A stretch of DNA of 64,000 bases from NCBI RefSeq assembly GCF_000875975.1, contig NZ_BAWW01000057.1:29131-93130 (forward strand), in the 5' to 3' direction. Of this stretch, positions 8,446 to 18,893 are shown in pieces. Made by a program: the position numbers and the translations under genes. The stretch is from Parachlamydia acanthamoebae (lineage in GTDB: Bacteria; Chlamydiota; Chlamydiia; Chlamydiales; Parachlamydiaceae). The number at the start of each line of letters is the position of its first letter. Position 1 is the first letter of the stretch. Under the pieces are notes generated by a model. The model was not told where the DNA came from and made no database searches. It saw nothing but the letters and a program-made list of their open reading frames with translations.

Positions 8446-10533
8446 ATGGCAAGAGGTGAAAAAAACCAATTAAAGAACATTCGTAATATCGGGATTATGG
8501 CTCACATTGATGCCGGTAAAACGACAACAACAGAGCGTATTCTCTACTATTCAGGCCGCGTACACCGTATGGGTGAAGTGCACGAAGGTGCAGCGACAAT
8601 GGACTGGATGGAACAAGAGCAAGAGCGTGGAATTACCATTACTTCTGCGGCCACGACTGTATTTTGGAAAGATGCAAAAATCAACATCATCGATACCCCT
8701 GGACACGTTGACTTCACAATCGAAGTAGAACGTTCTCTCCGTGTTCTCGATGGCGCTGTTGCTGTATTCTGCTCCGTATCTGGCGTTGAACCTCAATCTG
8801 AAACTGTATGGCGTCAAGCTGACCGCTATGGAGTTCCACGTATCGCATTTGTAAACAAAATGGACCGCGTTGGAGCTGACTTTGCAGATGCTGTTCGCAC
8901 AATGCGTGAAAAGTTACATGCAAACGCAATCCCTGTGCACTGCCCAATCGGTGCAGAAGCTGATTTTAAAGGGATGGTTGATCTTGTTAGCATGAGAGCT
9001 CTTTTTTTCCATGATGAAACCCTCGGTGCTCAGTGGGAAGAAACAGACATTCCAGAAGATCTTTTGGAAAAATGCAAACAGATGCGTACAGAACTGTTAG
9101 ATGAATTGGCGACAATTGACGACAGCGATGATGAATTCATGACAAAAGTTTTGGAAGATCCAGATGCTTTGACTGTTGATGAAATCAATGCTGTAATCCG
9201 AAAAGGGGTATGTGCAAATAAATTCAACCCAGTTCTTTGCGGATCAGCTTTTAAAAACAAAGGGATTCAGCAGTTACTAGATGCGGTTGTTAGTTGGATG
9301 CCTTCTCCATTAGATCGTGGTGCAATTAAAGCACATGATTTGAATACGGATGAAGAGATCATGTTGCAACCATCAGATGACGCCCCGTTTTCTGCGCTTG
9401 CATTTAAGATCATGACAGACCCCTATGTTGGTCGTTTAACATTTATCCGTATTTATAGCGGAATGTTGACTAAAGGGATGAACCTGATCAACAGTACAAA
9501 AGATAGTAAAGAACGTATTTCTCGTTTGCTTGAAATGCACGCTAATAAGCGGGAAGAAAGAGACGAGTTTTACACAGGGGATATCGGAGCTTGCATTGGC
9601 CTTAAGAAAGCAAGTACAGGCGATACTCTTTGTGAAGCAGAACGTCCTTTCGTCTTGGAAAAAATGGAATTCCCAGAGCCTGTGATTTCAATGGCGATTG
9701 AGCCAAAGTCAAAAGCAGATCGGGAAAAACTTTCTGGTGCGCTTTCCGCTCTATCAGAAGAAGATCCTACTTTCCGTGTAACAACGAACGAAGAAACGGG
9801 TCAAACAATCATCGCAGGGATGGGTGAGCTTCACTTAGAGATCTTGCATGACCGTATGAAGCGTGAATTTGGCGTGGAAGCAAACGTTGGTAAACCACAG
9901 GTATCGTACAAAGAAACGATCACAATCCCAGGGGCTTCTCAAACGAAGTTTGTGAAACAGTCCGGTGGTCGTGGACAGTACGCGCACGTTGAGCTTGAAG
10001 TCCAGCCTAATGAAAAAGGTAAAGGAAACGAAGTCGTCAGCAAAATCGTGGGCGGTGTGATTCCTCGTGAATACATCCCAGCTGTTATTGCAGGTGTAAA
10101 CGAAGGTCTTGCGACGGGCGTGTTAGCTGGTTACAACCTAGTTGACGTAAAAGTTGCGATTGTTTTCGGATCTTATCACGATGTCGACTCTAGTGAGATG
10201 GCGTTTAAAATCTGCGGTTCCATGGCGATTAAAGATGCTGCACGTAAGTGTAAGCCAATTATCCTTGAACCGATCATGAAAGTAGACGTTACAACTCCTG
10301 AAGCTTCTTTAGGGGATGTGATTGGAGACTTGAACCGTCGTCGCGGGAAGATTTTAGGACAAGAGAACCACAAAGGATCTGTCATCGTAAGCGCTGAAGT
10401 GCCTTTGAGTGAAATGTTCGGATACTCAACGCAATTGCGTTCGTTATCCTCCGGACGTGCAACGTATACGATGGAACCAAGTCACTTTGAGAAAGTTCCA
10501 GCTAAAATCCAAGAAGAAATTACTAAGAAGTAA
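8446..10533 (+). CDS. fusA: Elongation factor G
   Basis: 695-residue translocation GTPase. All G motifs are visible: G1 [16 protein letters not shown]2 [12 protein letters not shown]3 DTPGHVDF, G4 NKMDR and G5 CGSAFKNKG. Domain IV has the usual [16 protein letters not shown]. Ribosome site AAAGGAGAATGACGC precedes ATG 8446. It lies between rpsG and rpsJ; having rpsJ rather than tuf directly after fusA is the chlamydial order. Confidence 0.98.
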   Translation: MARGEKNQLKNIRNIGIMAHIDAGKTTTTERILYYSGRVHRMGEVHEGAATMDWMEQEQERGITITSAATTVFWKDAKINIIDTPGHVDFTIEVERSLRVLDGAVAVFCSVSGVEPQSETVWRQADRYGVPRIAFVNKMDRVGADFADAVRTMREKLHANAIPVHCPIGAEADFKGMVDLVSMRALFFHDETLGAQWEETDIPEDLLEKCKQMRTELLDELATIDDSDDEFMTKVLEDPDALTVDEINAVIRKGVCANKFNPVLCGSAFKNKGIQQLLDAVVSWMPSPLDRGAIKAHDLNTDEEIMLQPSDDAPFSALAFKIMTDPYVGRLTFIRIYSGMLTKGMNLINSTKDSKERISRLLEMHANKREERDEFYTGDIGACIGLKKASTGDTLCEAERPFVLEKMEFPEPVISMAIEPKSKADREKLSGALSALSEEDPTFRVTTNEETGQTIIAGMGELHLEILHDRMKREFGVEANVGKPQVSYKETITIPGASQTKFVKQSGGRGQYAHVELEVQPNEKGKGNEVVSKIVGGVIPREYIPAVIAGVNEGLATGVLAGYNLVDVKVAIVFGSYHDVDSSEMAFKICGSMAIKDAARKCKPIILEPIMKVDVTTPEASLGDVIGDLNRRRGKILGQENHKGSVIVSAEVPLSEMFGYSTQLRSLSSGRATYTMEPSHFEKVPAKIQEEITKK

Positions 10534-10545
10534 GGCTTATCCTAT

Positions 10546-10881
10546 ATGGCAAAACAAGAAAAACATACTAAGCAATCTAAGCAAAAAATCCGTATTCGGC
10601 TTAAAGGTTACGACCAACGTTTGTTGGATCGTTCAACAGCTGACATTGTGGAAACTGCTAAACGTACTGGAGCTGGAGTGGCTGGTCCAATCCCTCTTCC
10701 AACACGTTGCGAGAAGTTCACAGTGCTACGTTCTCCAAACATTGACCGTAAATCACGGGAACAGTTTGAGATTCGTACGCACAAAAGATTGATTGACATT
10801 CTACACCCAACAGGTAAAACAATCGATGCTCTTAAGACATTGACATTGCCTGCTGGTATTGATATTAAAATCAAAGCTTAA
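10546..10881 (+). CDS. rpsJ: 30S ribosomal protein S10
   Basis: 111 residues, slightly longer than the usual ~103-105 because of a Lys/Gln-rich N-terminal extension ([14 protein letters not shown]). The core is typical: [35 protein letters not shown], and [14 protein letters not shown]10 also serves as NusE in antitermination. It is the last gene of the cluster, 12 bases after fusA, and is followed by a strong terminator. Confidence 0.97.
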   Translation: MAKQEKHTKQSKQKIRIRLKGYDQRLLDRSTADIVETAKRTGAGVAGPIPLPTRCEKFTVLRSPNIDRKSREQFEIRTHKRLIDILHPTGKTIDALKTLTLPAGIDIKIKA

Positions 10882-10890
10882 GTCCTTTTT

Positions 10891-10920
10891 AAGGCTGTCT
10901 CTCAGAAGACAGCCTTTTTC
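10891..10920. terminator. Terminator after rpsJ, possibly bidirectional
   Basis: AAGGCTGTCT (10891-10900), loop CTCAG, then AAGACAGCCTT (10906-10916) and a T run. The convergent gene on the other strand ends at 10925, so the hairpin may serve both. Confidence 0.88.
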
Positions 10921-10924
10921 TTAT

Positions 10925-11998
10925 CTATTTCAGATATTCAATCCACCCATCATTTAAAATTTGTTTAACAATAACTGGATAATCTTCATAAGCTTGTTGT
11001 ACAGATTGTTGAAAGACTTCCCTGGCCTCTTCTACCCGTTGATCTAAGATCAAGGCTCGCACTTGATAAGCAGCTATGCGCCAATGTGCAAAAGGTGTTT
11101 GTTGTAAGGTTTTAAAGTGTTGAGCAGCTTCATTATAAAAATGGTTGCCTAAGTCTTGTAAAGCTTTCCATAAAAGATAAGTAATCTCTCCACCATTTTT
11201 GCCAGAAGAGGCGTAGAATCTTTGATAAAGCTTTCCAATTTTTTCCCCTTCGGCAGAATAGGGTTTACTAGCAGCTATGCCAAACAATTCTTTATCGACG
11301 ATATCTTGTAAATAAGACTCTGCTTGATTTTCTGGATCAAACAAAAGAGACGCTGAGCAAGCTTTGACAAGATCTGACACGACAACGTGAGGATAAAACT
11401 TGCGGTTAAAAATGAGAACAATATCACCAATTGTGTAGAATTCATGATGCGGATTCATTTCTTTAATCTGTGCGTACATCTCCCTGACAGGCAATAGGGC
11501 TCTTTGATCTGGAAAATACATCCCTCGAATATCATCAATAAGGATTACATCATCGGCAGAACCGTAGGCCTTAATAATATTTAATTCTGTAGGAATTGGA
11601 TTGTAGCCAGGAATTCCACCTGTCCCTTCTCCGGAGCAGTGGGCGTCCAGCCAATAGAGGCGTCTTTGAGGGGCCAACTGAATCATATCTTTCAATAAGA
11701 CGCAGGTATCGCCTAGATACAGGCGCACATTAGGATATTTATCTAATCTTTTCTTGGCGATTCGATAGTTGTTTTCGAAGATTTCGATGCTATGTACTTG
11801 AGGAAATGTTTTGGCGGCTAATTCTGTTGTTTCACCGCCAGCTGTACCCGTTTCAATGAAAGAAAAGATCCCAAAAGCTCTTTGAAAGTTGCGAAGATCA
11901 TGAATGTTGAACGTATAGAGCTCTTTAGAAATTAAAGTGATATCGTTTGCATACGCAAGTATGGGTAACAACAGTAAAGCTAGTAATATTTTTCTCAT
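10925..11998 (-). CDS. Exported protein with methyltransferase-like fold
   Basis: 357 residues starting with a clear signal peptide (MRKILLALLLLPILAYAND). Residues ~40-200 look like a Rossmann-type methyltransferase of the FkbM/Methyltransf_24 kind: IETGTAGGETTELAA resembles motif I, HSIEIFENN gives the acidic residue after strand 2, and WLDAHCSGEGTG and VILIDDIRG follow. The C-terminal ~140 residues are helical and TPR-like. An AdoMet fold behind a signal peptide is odd, because the periplasm has no AdoMet. It may have another role or be secreted onward. Monocistronic. Confidence 0.6.
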   Translation of the reverse strand: MRKILLALLLLPILAYANDITLISKELYTFNIHDLRNFQRAFGIFSFIETGTAGGETTELAAKTFPQVHSIEIFENNYRIAKKRLDKYPNVRLYLGDTCVLLKDMIQLAPQRRLYWLDAHCSGEGTGGIPGYNPIPTELNIIKAYGSADDVILIDDIRGMYFPDQRALLPVREMYAQIKEMNPHHEFYTIGDIVLIFNRKFYPHVVVSDLVKACSASLLFDPENQAESYLQDIVDKELFGIAASKPYSAEGEKIGKLYQRFYASSGKNGGEITYLLWKALQDLGNHFYNEAAQHFKTLQQTPFAHWRIAAYQVRALILDQRVEEAREVFQQSVQQAYEDYPVIVKQILNDGWIEYLK

Positions 11999-12064
11999 AA
12001 TCTATCCTTGGTTGATAGAAAATGTAGATAGCATGCTGTGCGATTTATTTGTATAAAAATATGT

Positions 12065-12502
12065 TTAAGTTGTTTTTTTCCAAATTTTCCCATCAATAAT
12101 GGTTCTAAAGTCTTCTGAAGACGAAAATTCTGCATGCAAAGCGTACTCTTCCAGTTCGGGATTGAAAATGTAGACTTCAAATCCTTCTAAGGTATCACTT
12201 CGAAACTCCCAAGCAATTTTATTTTGCTCGATGACCCCTATACCAGATACCTTTCCCATCGTTTCGTTTTCTAGCTCTAAAGAAAAAGAGGTGGGGGTGA
12301 TATCAAAAAAACGAAAGTGGTTACGCATTTGCTCAGTGACGCTCTCCATTTCCACTTGCTGAAAAGTATGGATTTCATCTTGAACGAGCGAAGACACTGT
12401 CCATTTTGTGAAAAATCGCAATGTTTCTGAAGATGTATTGAACGTGAGTTTTCCTTCGCCAATCCAAAGACCAGGTTGAAAAATAAAAAGATGTTGAAAC
12501 AT
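12065..12502 (-). CDS. Hypothetical small beta-rich protein coupled to rodA
   Basis: 145 residues; family not recognised. Alternating hydrophobic strands and GLWIGEGKLTF near the start suggest a small beta-barrel like fatty-acid-binding or nitrobindin-type folds, but no ligand motif is clear. Its ATG overlaps the rodA stop codon (TAATG), so it is translationally coupled to rodA. Confidence 0.6.
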   Translation of the reverse strand: MFQHLFIFQPGLWIGEGKLTFNTSSETLRFFTKWTVSSLVQDEIHTFQQVEMESVTEQMRNHFRFFDITPTSFSLELENETMGKVSGIGVIEQNKIAWEFRSDTLEGFEVYIFNPELEEYALHAEFSSSEDFRTIIDGKIWKKTT

Positions 12503-13644
12503 TAAAACATGAACCTCCGACTATAAATGCTCTGTAAAATTCCCAGGGCCGCCATGGTGGATAGAATCGAAGATCCTCCATAGCTAACTAGGATTAAGGG
12601 AACTCCTGTGATCGGTAAGAAACCACTCATCATTCCGATATTAATTAAAATGTGAATTGCCAGGTAGACGGTGATACCAGCGGATAAAAGCCGACCAAAA
12701 GGGTCTTTTGCGACAGCAGTTGCTTGGAAACTTAAATAAATGAGGGCATAAAAAAGGGCGATTAAGGCCACTAACCCAAAAAAACCAAATTCTTCTCCAA
12801 AAGAGGGGAAAACAGAGTCTGTATAGGGAAAAGGCAGCCAGCCTCCACGCGTGTAGTCGCTATTGCGCCAACCCGTTCCTGTTAGCCCTCCCAGAGCAAT
12901 GGCGGTTGCTGAAGCTCGCTGGTGGTGGGTGCGTGGGTCGAGTCGGTTAAATTGATATTCTTTCATCACAAGTGTGGCATACGATCTAACGGATTCATGC
13001 GGCACAATTTCCAAAAATATTAAGGCAACAATGGATAACATCAGGGCGCCACCCCAGGTCATTAAGCGGATGACCCATGGCTGAATATTACCAAAATAAA
13101 ACATCACTAACGTAATGGGATAAAGAACAAGTGCGGTTCCTAAATCTGGTTGTTTGAGGATAAGAAAAAAAGGAATGCCAACAATTAAAAGGCCTCCAAA
13201 GGCTGTATTCCAAGTCGAAGATTGATGGCTCTTTCTTTCCAAAAACCAGCTAAGGGCAATCACAACAATTAATTTAGCGCCTTCAGATGGTTGAAAAGCG
13301 GCATGGATAATGGGAATACGATACCAGCGATGAACTTGTTGAATGGAATCTGTAAAAAATAGCCCGAAGAGTGCAACAAGCATGGTTGCGTATAAAATCC
13401 AGGCCCACTCACGTAATTTATTGTAGTCAAATCCAGCAAAAAAAAGATAAATACCCCAGCCTAGCAAAAAGCGTTGCAGTTGATTTCCAACGACAGGGGT
13501 AAAAAAGGATTCATCGACAATCTCAGAAGTCCCTGCGGAGCTATAGGAGGAAATAATCAAAATGCTGACAAACATTAAACTTAGAATCACGGGAATGATT
13601 CTAAAATCCATGCGCGCTAAATAATGGTAGTTCCATATCGCCAT
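12502..13644 (-). CDS. rodA: Rod-shape/SEDS glycosyltransferase RodA
   Basis: 380-residue multi-pass membrane protein of the SEDS family (RodA/FtsW), which polymerises lipid II with a partner PBP2. Recognisable blocks are ALSWFLERK, LKQPDLGTALVLYPI, TGTGWRNSDYTRGGWLPFPYTDSVFPSFGEEFGFFG and LPITGVPLILVSYGGSS. The acidic residue of KQPDLGTA, needed for polymerisation in known SEDS proteins, is kept. Chlamydiae make little peptidoglycan but retain this enzyme. It is divergent from birA, as rodA and birA are also neighbours in Chlamydia. Confidence 0.95.
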   Translation of the reverse strand: MAIWNYHYLARMDFRIIPVILSLMFVSILIISSYSSAGTSEIVDESFFTPVVGNQLQRFLLGWGIYLFFAGFDYNKLREWAWILYATMLVALFGLFFTDSIQQVHRWYRIPIIHAAFQPSEGAKLIVVIALSWFLERKSHQSSTWNTAFGGLLIVGIPFFLILKQPDLGTALVLYPITLVMFYFGNIQPWVIRLMTWGGALMLSIVALIFLEIVPHESVRSYATLVMKEYQFNRLDPRTHHQRASATAIALGGLTGTGWRNSDYTRGGWLPFPYTDSVFPSFGEEFGFFGLVALIALFYALIYLSFQATAVAKDPFGRLLSAGITVYLAIHILINIGMMSGFLPITGVPLILVSYGGSSILSTMAALGILQSIYSRRFMF

Positions 13645-13736
13645 TTTTATTCTACGGTCGCTTAATGACTAATTTTAAATTAATTGAGTTTGTTTGTTGC
13701 ATAATGCTATTCTACATCGCAGAGGATTTTTGAGTT

Positions 13737-14468
13737 ATGAAAATTGTCAGACACCATTTAAATACTGTTTCATCTACAAATACCTGGGCCAAAGAACACC
13801 GCAATCAATTTGATCGGGAAGTCGTGACTTTGATCACGGCCGATGCACAAACATCGGGCAGGGGAAGATTGCAGAGAACGTGGTTTTCTCCACCTTCTCG
13901 CAATATCTACGCCACTTTTTGTTTTTTTATTCCGAATACATTGCGTGTTTCTAGTTACTGTCTGGCTCAAATTAGTGCCCTTTTTATTGCAGAGCTTATC
14001 CAAGAGCAGGGCTTAGTCGTAAACATCAAATGGCCGAATGACTTGTTGATTCGAGATCAAAAAGTAGCAGGTATTTTGATGGAAACTTGTGTGGAGGACT
14101 CCTACTCTTTAGTTATTTTGGGTATTGGGATCAATGTAAACATGACAGAAGAGGACCTCTTGTTGATTGAACGAGCTGCGACCTCGCTCATGGTTGAAGC
14201 TAAAAGACCATTCGAACGAGAAATACTGTTGCATTCCTTAGAGGGTAAATTTTTGAGAGATTATACCTTATTTTTGAAAGAAGGATTTTCTCCTTTTTTT
14301 GAAAGGTATGCGAAGGAAGTTCAGGGGCTAATTGGAAGAGAGGTGACCTTAGCCCAAGGCAATGACCAATGGAGAGGTGTTATCGATTCGATAACGGAAG
14401 CCGGATTTTTACTCGTACGCCTTTCAGACGGCTCTCTAAGAGTTGTCAGTTCGGCTGAAATTTTCTAA
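13737..14468 (+). CDS. birA: Biotin--[acetyl-CoA-carboxylase] ligase, monofunctional
   Basis: 243 residues. Attaches biotin to the carboxyl carrier protein through biotinyl-AMP. The biotin/ATP motif is TSGRGRLQRTWFSP; KWPNDLLIRDQKVAGILME and GIGINVNM complete the active site. There is a small C-terminal SH3-like domain from about residue 195. The N-terminal helix-turn-helix of E. coli BirA is absent, so it should not act as a repressor. A possible promoter (TTGAGT 13684, 18-base spacer, TATTCT 13708) lies upstream. The stop is 4 bases from the convergent ppdK stop. Confidence 0.94.
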   Translation: MKIVRHHLNTVSSTNTWAKEHRNQFDREVVTLITADAQTSGRGRLQRTWFSPPSRNIYATFCFFIPNTLRVSSYCLAQISALFIAELIQEQGLVVNIKWPNDLLIRDQKVAGILMETCVEDSYSLVILGIGINVNMTEEDLLLIERAATSLMVEAKRPFEREILLHSLEGKFLRDYTLFLKEGFSPFFERYAKEVQGLIGREVTLAQGNDQWRGVIDSITEAGFLLVRLSDGSLRVVSSAEIF

Positions 14469-14472
14469 ATTA

Positions 14473-17256
14473 TCACTCAGAAATGCTTGCTTGTGCGGCC
14501 GCTAAACGCGCAACTGGAACTCTAAAAGGAGAGCAAGAAACGTAGTTCAGCCCCATTTTTTGGCATAAAGCGATTGATTGCGGATCTCCGCCATGCTCTC
14601 CACAAATGCCACACTTAAGATCGGGCTTAACGTGTCTTCCTTTGTGAATAGCCTTTTGCATGAGCACTCCCACCCCTTCTTCATCGAGATTTTGAAAAGG
14701 GTCATGTTTAAGAATTTGAAACACTTCCGTTGGTTCAAGTGGATTTACTACCCCTTTGACATATAGAGGGACAAATTTAGCGCTATCATCCCGACTAATC
14801 CCAAATGTTGTTTGAGTTAGATCGTTTGTCCCAAAGCTAAAGAAGTCGGCGTGTTCAGCAATTTTATCGGCAATTAGGCAGGCTCTGGGCAATTCGATCA
14901 TGGTCCCAACCAGATAAGGAATCGATTTTCCAGTTTCCAAAAAAACGCGGTGAGCTATTTTATCAATTAAGGCCTTTTGATGAATCAGTTCATTTTCAAT
15001 TCCAACAAGAGGGACCATAATTTCTGGGTATACCACCATGCCATCTGTAGCGACCTCTATAGCGGCTTCAAGGATCGCTCGTGTTTGCATTTCTGTGAGC
15101 TCTGGATAGGAAATGCCTAAACGACAGCCTCGATGTCCTAACATTGGATTGAGTTCTTTCAGGGAATTGCGAATTTCCACCAGACGGTTGCGTGAAATTT
15201 TCATGATGTGAGCGAGTGTATCGAGCTCATCTTCATTGTGTGGCATGAATTCATGTAGGGGAGGATCTAGCAGCCGAATGGTAACCGGAAGTCCATGCAT
15301 AGCCCGAAAAATTCCGATGAAATCCTTTTTCTGATGAGGAAGTAATCGATCGATAGCCAATCTGCGCTCATCGGGATGGATGCTAAAAAACATGCAACGC
15401 ACATCATTTAAGCGATTGAGGTCCATGAACATATGTTCAGTGCGGCAAAGACCGATTCCATCAGCTCCAAAGAGACGTCCATATTCACTATCTTGGGGGG
15501 TATCGGCATTCATTCGCACTTTGATTTTGCTATAGCGATCGGCGATTTCCATCAATTTGTCATATTGTTGATAGAGAAGGCTATCTTCAGGTTTTTTGGT
15601 TTTGGCTAGAAGAACCTGTGCGATTTCTGAAGCGCTTGTGGGAAGATGGCAGAAGAAAACTTCACCAGTTAAGCCGTCGATAGCGATAGGGTCTCCTTCT
15701 TTGATAGTTTGCTTGCCATCAGAAAGTGTTTTGGCAGCATCATTATACAATAAAGAAGAGCATCCCACGACACAAGGTTTTCCCATCCCTCTTGCTACTA
15801 CAGCTGCATGGCTGGTGCTGCCCCCACGAATCGTTAAAATTCCCTCTGCAGCGACCATACCGGGAAAGTCATCAGGACTTGCTTCTTCTCGAGCAAGAAT
15901 GCAGGGAATTCCTTTTCTTCTCATTTCTACAGCTTTTTCCGACGTGAAAACCAGACTTCCAGAAGCCGCTCCAGGACCTGCATTGAGCCCTTTAGTTGCT
16001 AGAAATTGCTCGGCACTTTTTTTGACTTCGGAATCAAAGATGGGAGTTAGAATTTGGGTGAGTTGTTCAGGTTGAACACGTTTTAAAGCTGTTTTTTCGT
16101 CGATCAAACCTTCATCCAGCATCTCTGCAGCGATACGGATCGCTGCAAAACCCGTACGTTTTCCTGCACGTGTTTGAAGCATGTAAAGATGACCATCTTC
16201 AATGGTGAACTCGATGTCTTGCATATCGTGAAAATGCTGTTCGAGCTTTTTGACGATCGAGAGAAGTTGCTGATAGACAGAGGGCATCAGTTTTTCTAAG
16301 CTTTCAAGAGAAGAATGAAAAACATGCCTTTGGTATTCGTTAATCGGGTGGGGGGTCCGGATTCCAGCGACCACATCTTCCCCTTGTGCAGATACCAGAA
16401 ATTCTCCGTAAAACATATTTTCGCCAGTCGCAGGATCTCTTGTAAATCCAACTCCGGTGGCAGAGCGCTCATTTTTATTCCCGAAAACCATTCGTTGCAC
16501 ATTCACGGCTGTTCCCCAATCATCCGGGTAGCCATGTAGGTGCCTGTACAACACTGCTCTTTCGCTGTCCCAGCTGTTGAAAACGGCTCCTATGGCGCGC
16601 ATTAATTGTTCTTTTGGATTTTGAGGAAAAGGTTTGCCGCAATGGTCTTCGTAAATTTGCTTGAAAATGATGCAAGTCCTTTTAAGTCCGTCTGCTTCGA
16701 GTTCTTGGCTTGAGGAGACTTTTTCTATCCGCTTGATCTCTTCAAATGTTTGATCAAACTGTTTTCGGCTGACTCCGTCAACCACTTCCCCGTACATTTG
16801 AATAAAGCGGCGATAATTGTCATAAGCAAATTTAGCGTTACCCATTTTCTCTGCAAAACCTGCCACCGAAGCATCGTTTAAACCCAGGTTGAGAATTGTA
16901 TCCATCATGCCTGGCATAGAAACTCGGGCACCCGAACGCACTGACACGAGTAAGGGATTTTTCTCGCTGCCGAATTGAGATCCTGTGTTTTTTTCTAAAA
17001 CCTGCAGGGCGTGGAAAATTTGTTCAACAATTTCATTGGATAAGCTTTTTTGGTTACGACGATAGACATTGCACGCTTCGGTTGTGATAATAAATCCAGA
17101 GGGAACTGGAAGAGCAAGTGCGCACATTTCTGCTAGCCCATGCCCTTTTCCCCCCAGAAGATTTTTATCTAGGGGAGGAGAAGGGATGTGCTCCCCAAAT
17201 GGAAAAACATAAGCCATTTGGGCATTGCGGTCGGTTCTCCAAGTTGGTGAAGTCAT
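14473..17256 (-). CDS. ppdK: Pyruvate, phosphate dikinase
   Basis: 927 residues. Interconverts pyruvate + ATP + Pi and PEP + AMP + PPi. In order: the ATP-grasp domain, the swivelling phosphohistidine domain (GGSTSHAAVVARGMGKPCVVG, with the catalytic His), and the PEP/pyruvate TIM barrel with LCRTEHMF and CGICGEHGGDP carrying the catalytic Cys. It is a little longer than usual (~875-900), partly from a short N-terminal leader before MAYVFPFG. ATG 17256 is kept because TAGGTG lies 8 bases upstream. Only 8 bases separate it from the exported gene upstream, so the two probably form an operon. Confidence 0.96.
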   Translation of the reverse strand: MTSPTWRTDRNAQMAYVFPFGEHIPSPPLDKNLLGGKGHGLAEMCALALPVPSGFIITTEACNVYRRNQKSLSNEIVEQIFHALQVLEKNTGSQFGSEKNPLLVSVRSGARVSMPGMMDTILNLGLNDASVAGFAEKMGNAKFAYDNYRRFIQMYGEVVDGVSRKQFDQTFEEIKRIEKVSSSQELEADGLKRTCIIFKQIYEDHCGKPFPQNPKEQLMRAIGAVFNSWDSERAVLYRHLHGYPDDWGTAVNVQRMVFGNKNERSATGVGFTRDPATGENMFYGEFLVSAQGEDVVAGIRTPHPINEYQRHVFHSSLESLEKLMPSVYQQLLSIVKKLEQHFHDMQDIEFTIEDGHLYMLQTRAGKRTGFAAIRIAAEMLDEGLIDEKTALKRVQPEQLTQILTPIFDSEVKKSAEQFLATKGLNAGPGAASGSLVFTSEKAVEMRRKGIPCILAREEASPDDFPGMVAAEGILTIRGGSTSHAAVVARGMGKPCVVGCSSLLYNDAAKTLSDGKQTIKEGDPIAIDGLTGEVFFCHLPTSASEIAQVLLAKTKKPEDSLLYQQYDKLMEIADRYSKIKVRMNADTPQDSEYGRLFGADGIGLCRTEHMFMDLNRLNDVRCMFFSIHPDERRLAIDRLLPHQKKDFIGIFRAMHGLPVTIRLLDPPLHEFMPHNEDELDTLAHIMKISRNRLVEIRNSLKELNPMLGHRGCRLGISYPELTEMQTRAILEAAIEVATDGMVVYPEIMVPLVGIENELIHQKALIDKIAHRVFLETGKSIPYLVGTMIELPRACLIADKIAEHADFFSFGTNDLTQTTFGISRDDSAKFVPLYVKGVVNPLEPTEVFQILKHDPFQNLDEEGVGVLMQKAIHKGRHVKPDLKCGICGEHGGDPQSIALCQKMGLNYVSCSPFRVPVARLAAAQASISE

Positions 17257-17264
17257 TCCGACAC

Positions 17265-17852
17265 CTATTTTGTAGCGGGTACAGGAGCATCTTTCATGTA
17301 TTCAACCACCAATTGTAAGGGAACGACTCTTTCTGGCTGAAAGAGAGGGCCTTCAATAATGACCATCTGTCGCGCTTTTTCTTTTTGACGCATTTCTTCT
17401 ACAACCGGAGGCGGAAAAGCTCGGGTTTGAATGTTGTACTGTTCCGTGTATTCGTCTTGTACAGGAGTGATCCGATTGACAAGATTAAAAACAGTTCCAT
17501 CTTGATCGGAAACTAATGTAATATTATTTCCACTTGTACGAATATGCCCTCGTACAGTTAAGCGGATGATTTTTAAACGTGGACCTACCATACGCATAGT
17601 TCCGTTGATAGGTGCAAAAGAGAAAGGCACATTCGGCTGCCATTTAAGCTGTAGTTGGCCTGCCGAAGCATTCATGAGGACCTGAGAAACTCCGCGCACT
17701 TTTTGAAATTCTTTTTGAAGAAGTTCTGCACATGCCGGAGGACAAAGCGCACTTTGCCAGGTGATTGCAACATTTTGAATTTCCCCATGCAGCCAGATTG
17801 TTGATAAAGTAAAACAAGCAAATAAGGAATGGAATAAACGTGAAAGCTTCAT
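17265..17852 (-). CDS. Exported conserved hypothetical protein
   Basis: 195 residues with a signal peptide (MKLSRLFHSLFACFTLSTIWLHG). The segment ALCPPACAELLQKEFQKVRGVSQVLM recalls a heavy-metal-associated fold (two Cys, then a helix and GV), but the spacing CPPAC is not the standard CxxC, so metal binding is uncertain. The rest is beta-rich. It is immediately upstream of ppdK and transcribed with it, though a functional link is not evident. Confidence 0.6.
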   Translation of the reverse strand: MKLSRLFHSLFACFTLSTIWLHGEIQNVAITWQSALCPPACAELLQKEFQKVRGVSQVLMNASAGQLQLKWQPNVPFSFAPINGTMRMVGPRLKIIRLTVRGHIRTSGNNITLVSDQDGTVFNLVNRITPVQDEYTEQYNIQTRAFPPPVVEEMRQKEKARQMVIIEGPLFQPERVVPLQLVVEYMKDAPVPATK

Positions 17853-17883
17853 GGTTTCCTCATTCTTTATTTAGAAGGATTCA

Positions 17884-18774
17884 TTATACAAGTTGATACC
17901 GCCACTTTTTGCGATTCATAAACCATGCAAAATATAAATTCCAACAAAAATAAAATATGTAAAGATAGTTAAATGATTCAATAAAAGAAAAATGAAAGGG
18001 TTGTGGATTTTGCATGCGCATATTTAAGCGGGCTAAATTAAAGGCAAACTCTCCCTTCATGATTTGTTTTTTGCGCAATGAGGGGTTTTGCGATATGAGT
18101 TCTTTTGCCCATTCCTGAATTAAATAAAGTTCCCAACCTCTTTTCAATTGTTTATGCTGCTCTAAAATACTTGAGCTCAGAGGTTCTTTTACATATTCGT
18201 GCATAAGCCGTTCTTCAGAAGGAAAGAGTTGATTTTCTAATTGCAGGGATTTGGTTCCTGTATGTCGGGCATCAAAAATAAAAGCGATGCAAAGGATGGG
18301 TAAAACCCATGTCGCTTGTGCCGCGCCTTCTCTTTTACGAAGAAGGAGAATGGATAACACAACTGAAAATAAAATCCATCCTTTCGTAAAGGCTGGCGTT
18401 TTAAGAAAAAGCAAGAGAATGGAGTCTTTGCATTTTTCTAAAAAGGATTGATTTCCCATACTTTGGACTTGTCGATAAGAAGAGATAATATGCTGTCTTT
18501 CGTGTTCTGGGAGTTTTTCAAAGTGTTGTCGATTAAAAAGTTGATGCTCTTCAGATGACGGATGAGCGAGTGTACCCATGACATTTTCAAATAGAAGCGT
18601 GTGAGATTTTTGTGTAAAAAGAGCTCCCATAAAAGGATGGCCTGCATACAGACAAATGGCCGTAAATGCCAGGCAAAGCTGAAGAATGGCTAAAATGCGT
18701 AGGGGCGTGGGAAGAAATGTATCGGGAGGGAAGTCTTTTTTAGCTTTTTTTGTGAACATTGTAAAAATCTTCAA
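17884..18774 (-). CDS. Hypothetical membrane protein
   Basis: 296 residues; family not recognised. Four likely membrane helices: residues ~28-45 (ILAILQLCLAFTAICLYAG), ~132-147, ~155-170, and one near the C-terminus (YLYIFYFCWNLYFAWFM) followed by a basic tail. The intervening loops are helical and charged. It lies 31 bases upstream of the exported protein-ppdK pair on the same strand, so it may head that operon. Confidence 0.55.
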   Translation of the reverse strand: MKIFTMFTKKAKKDFPPDTFLPTPLRILAILQLCLAFTAICLYAGHPFMGALFTQKSHTLLFENVMGTLAHPSSEEHQLFNRQHFEKLPEHERQHIISSYRQVQSMGNQSFLEKCKDSILLLFLKTPAFTKGWILFSVVLSILLLRKREGAAQATWVLPILCIAFIFDARHTGTKSLQLENQLFPSEERLMHEYVKEPLSSSILEQHKQLKRGWELYLIQEWAKELISQNPSLRKKQIMKGEFAFNLARLNMRMQNPQPFHFSFIESFNYLYIFYFCWNLYFAWFMNRKKWRYQLV

Positions 18775-18893
18775 GTTTGTTGAAATGATCTCCCAACCTA
18801 AAAAAGTTAGTCATTATTTTCAATAAGAAGTATTTGATAGGGGGAAATTTGTGTCGTTTGGTATTTATTATGTTCGTTTTAGATACCAATTAT

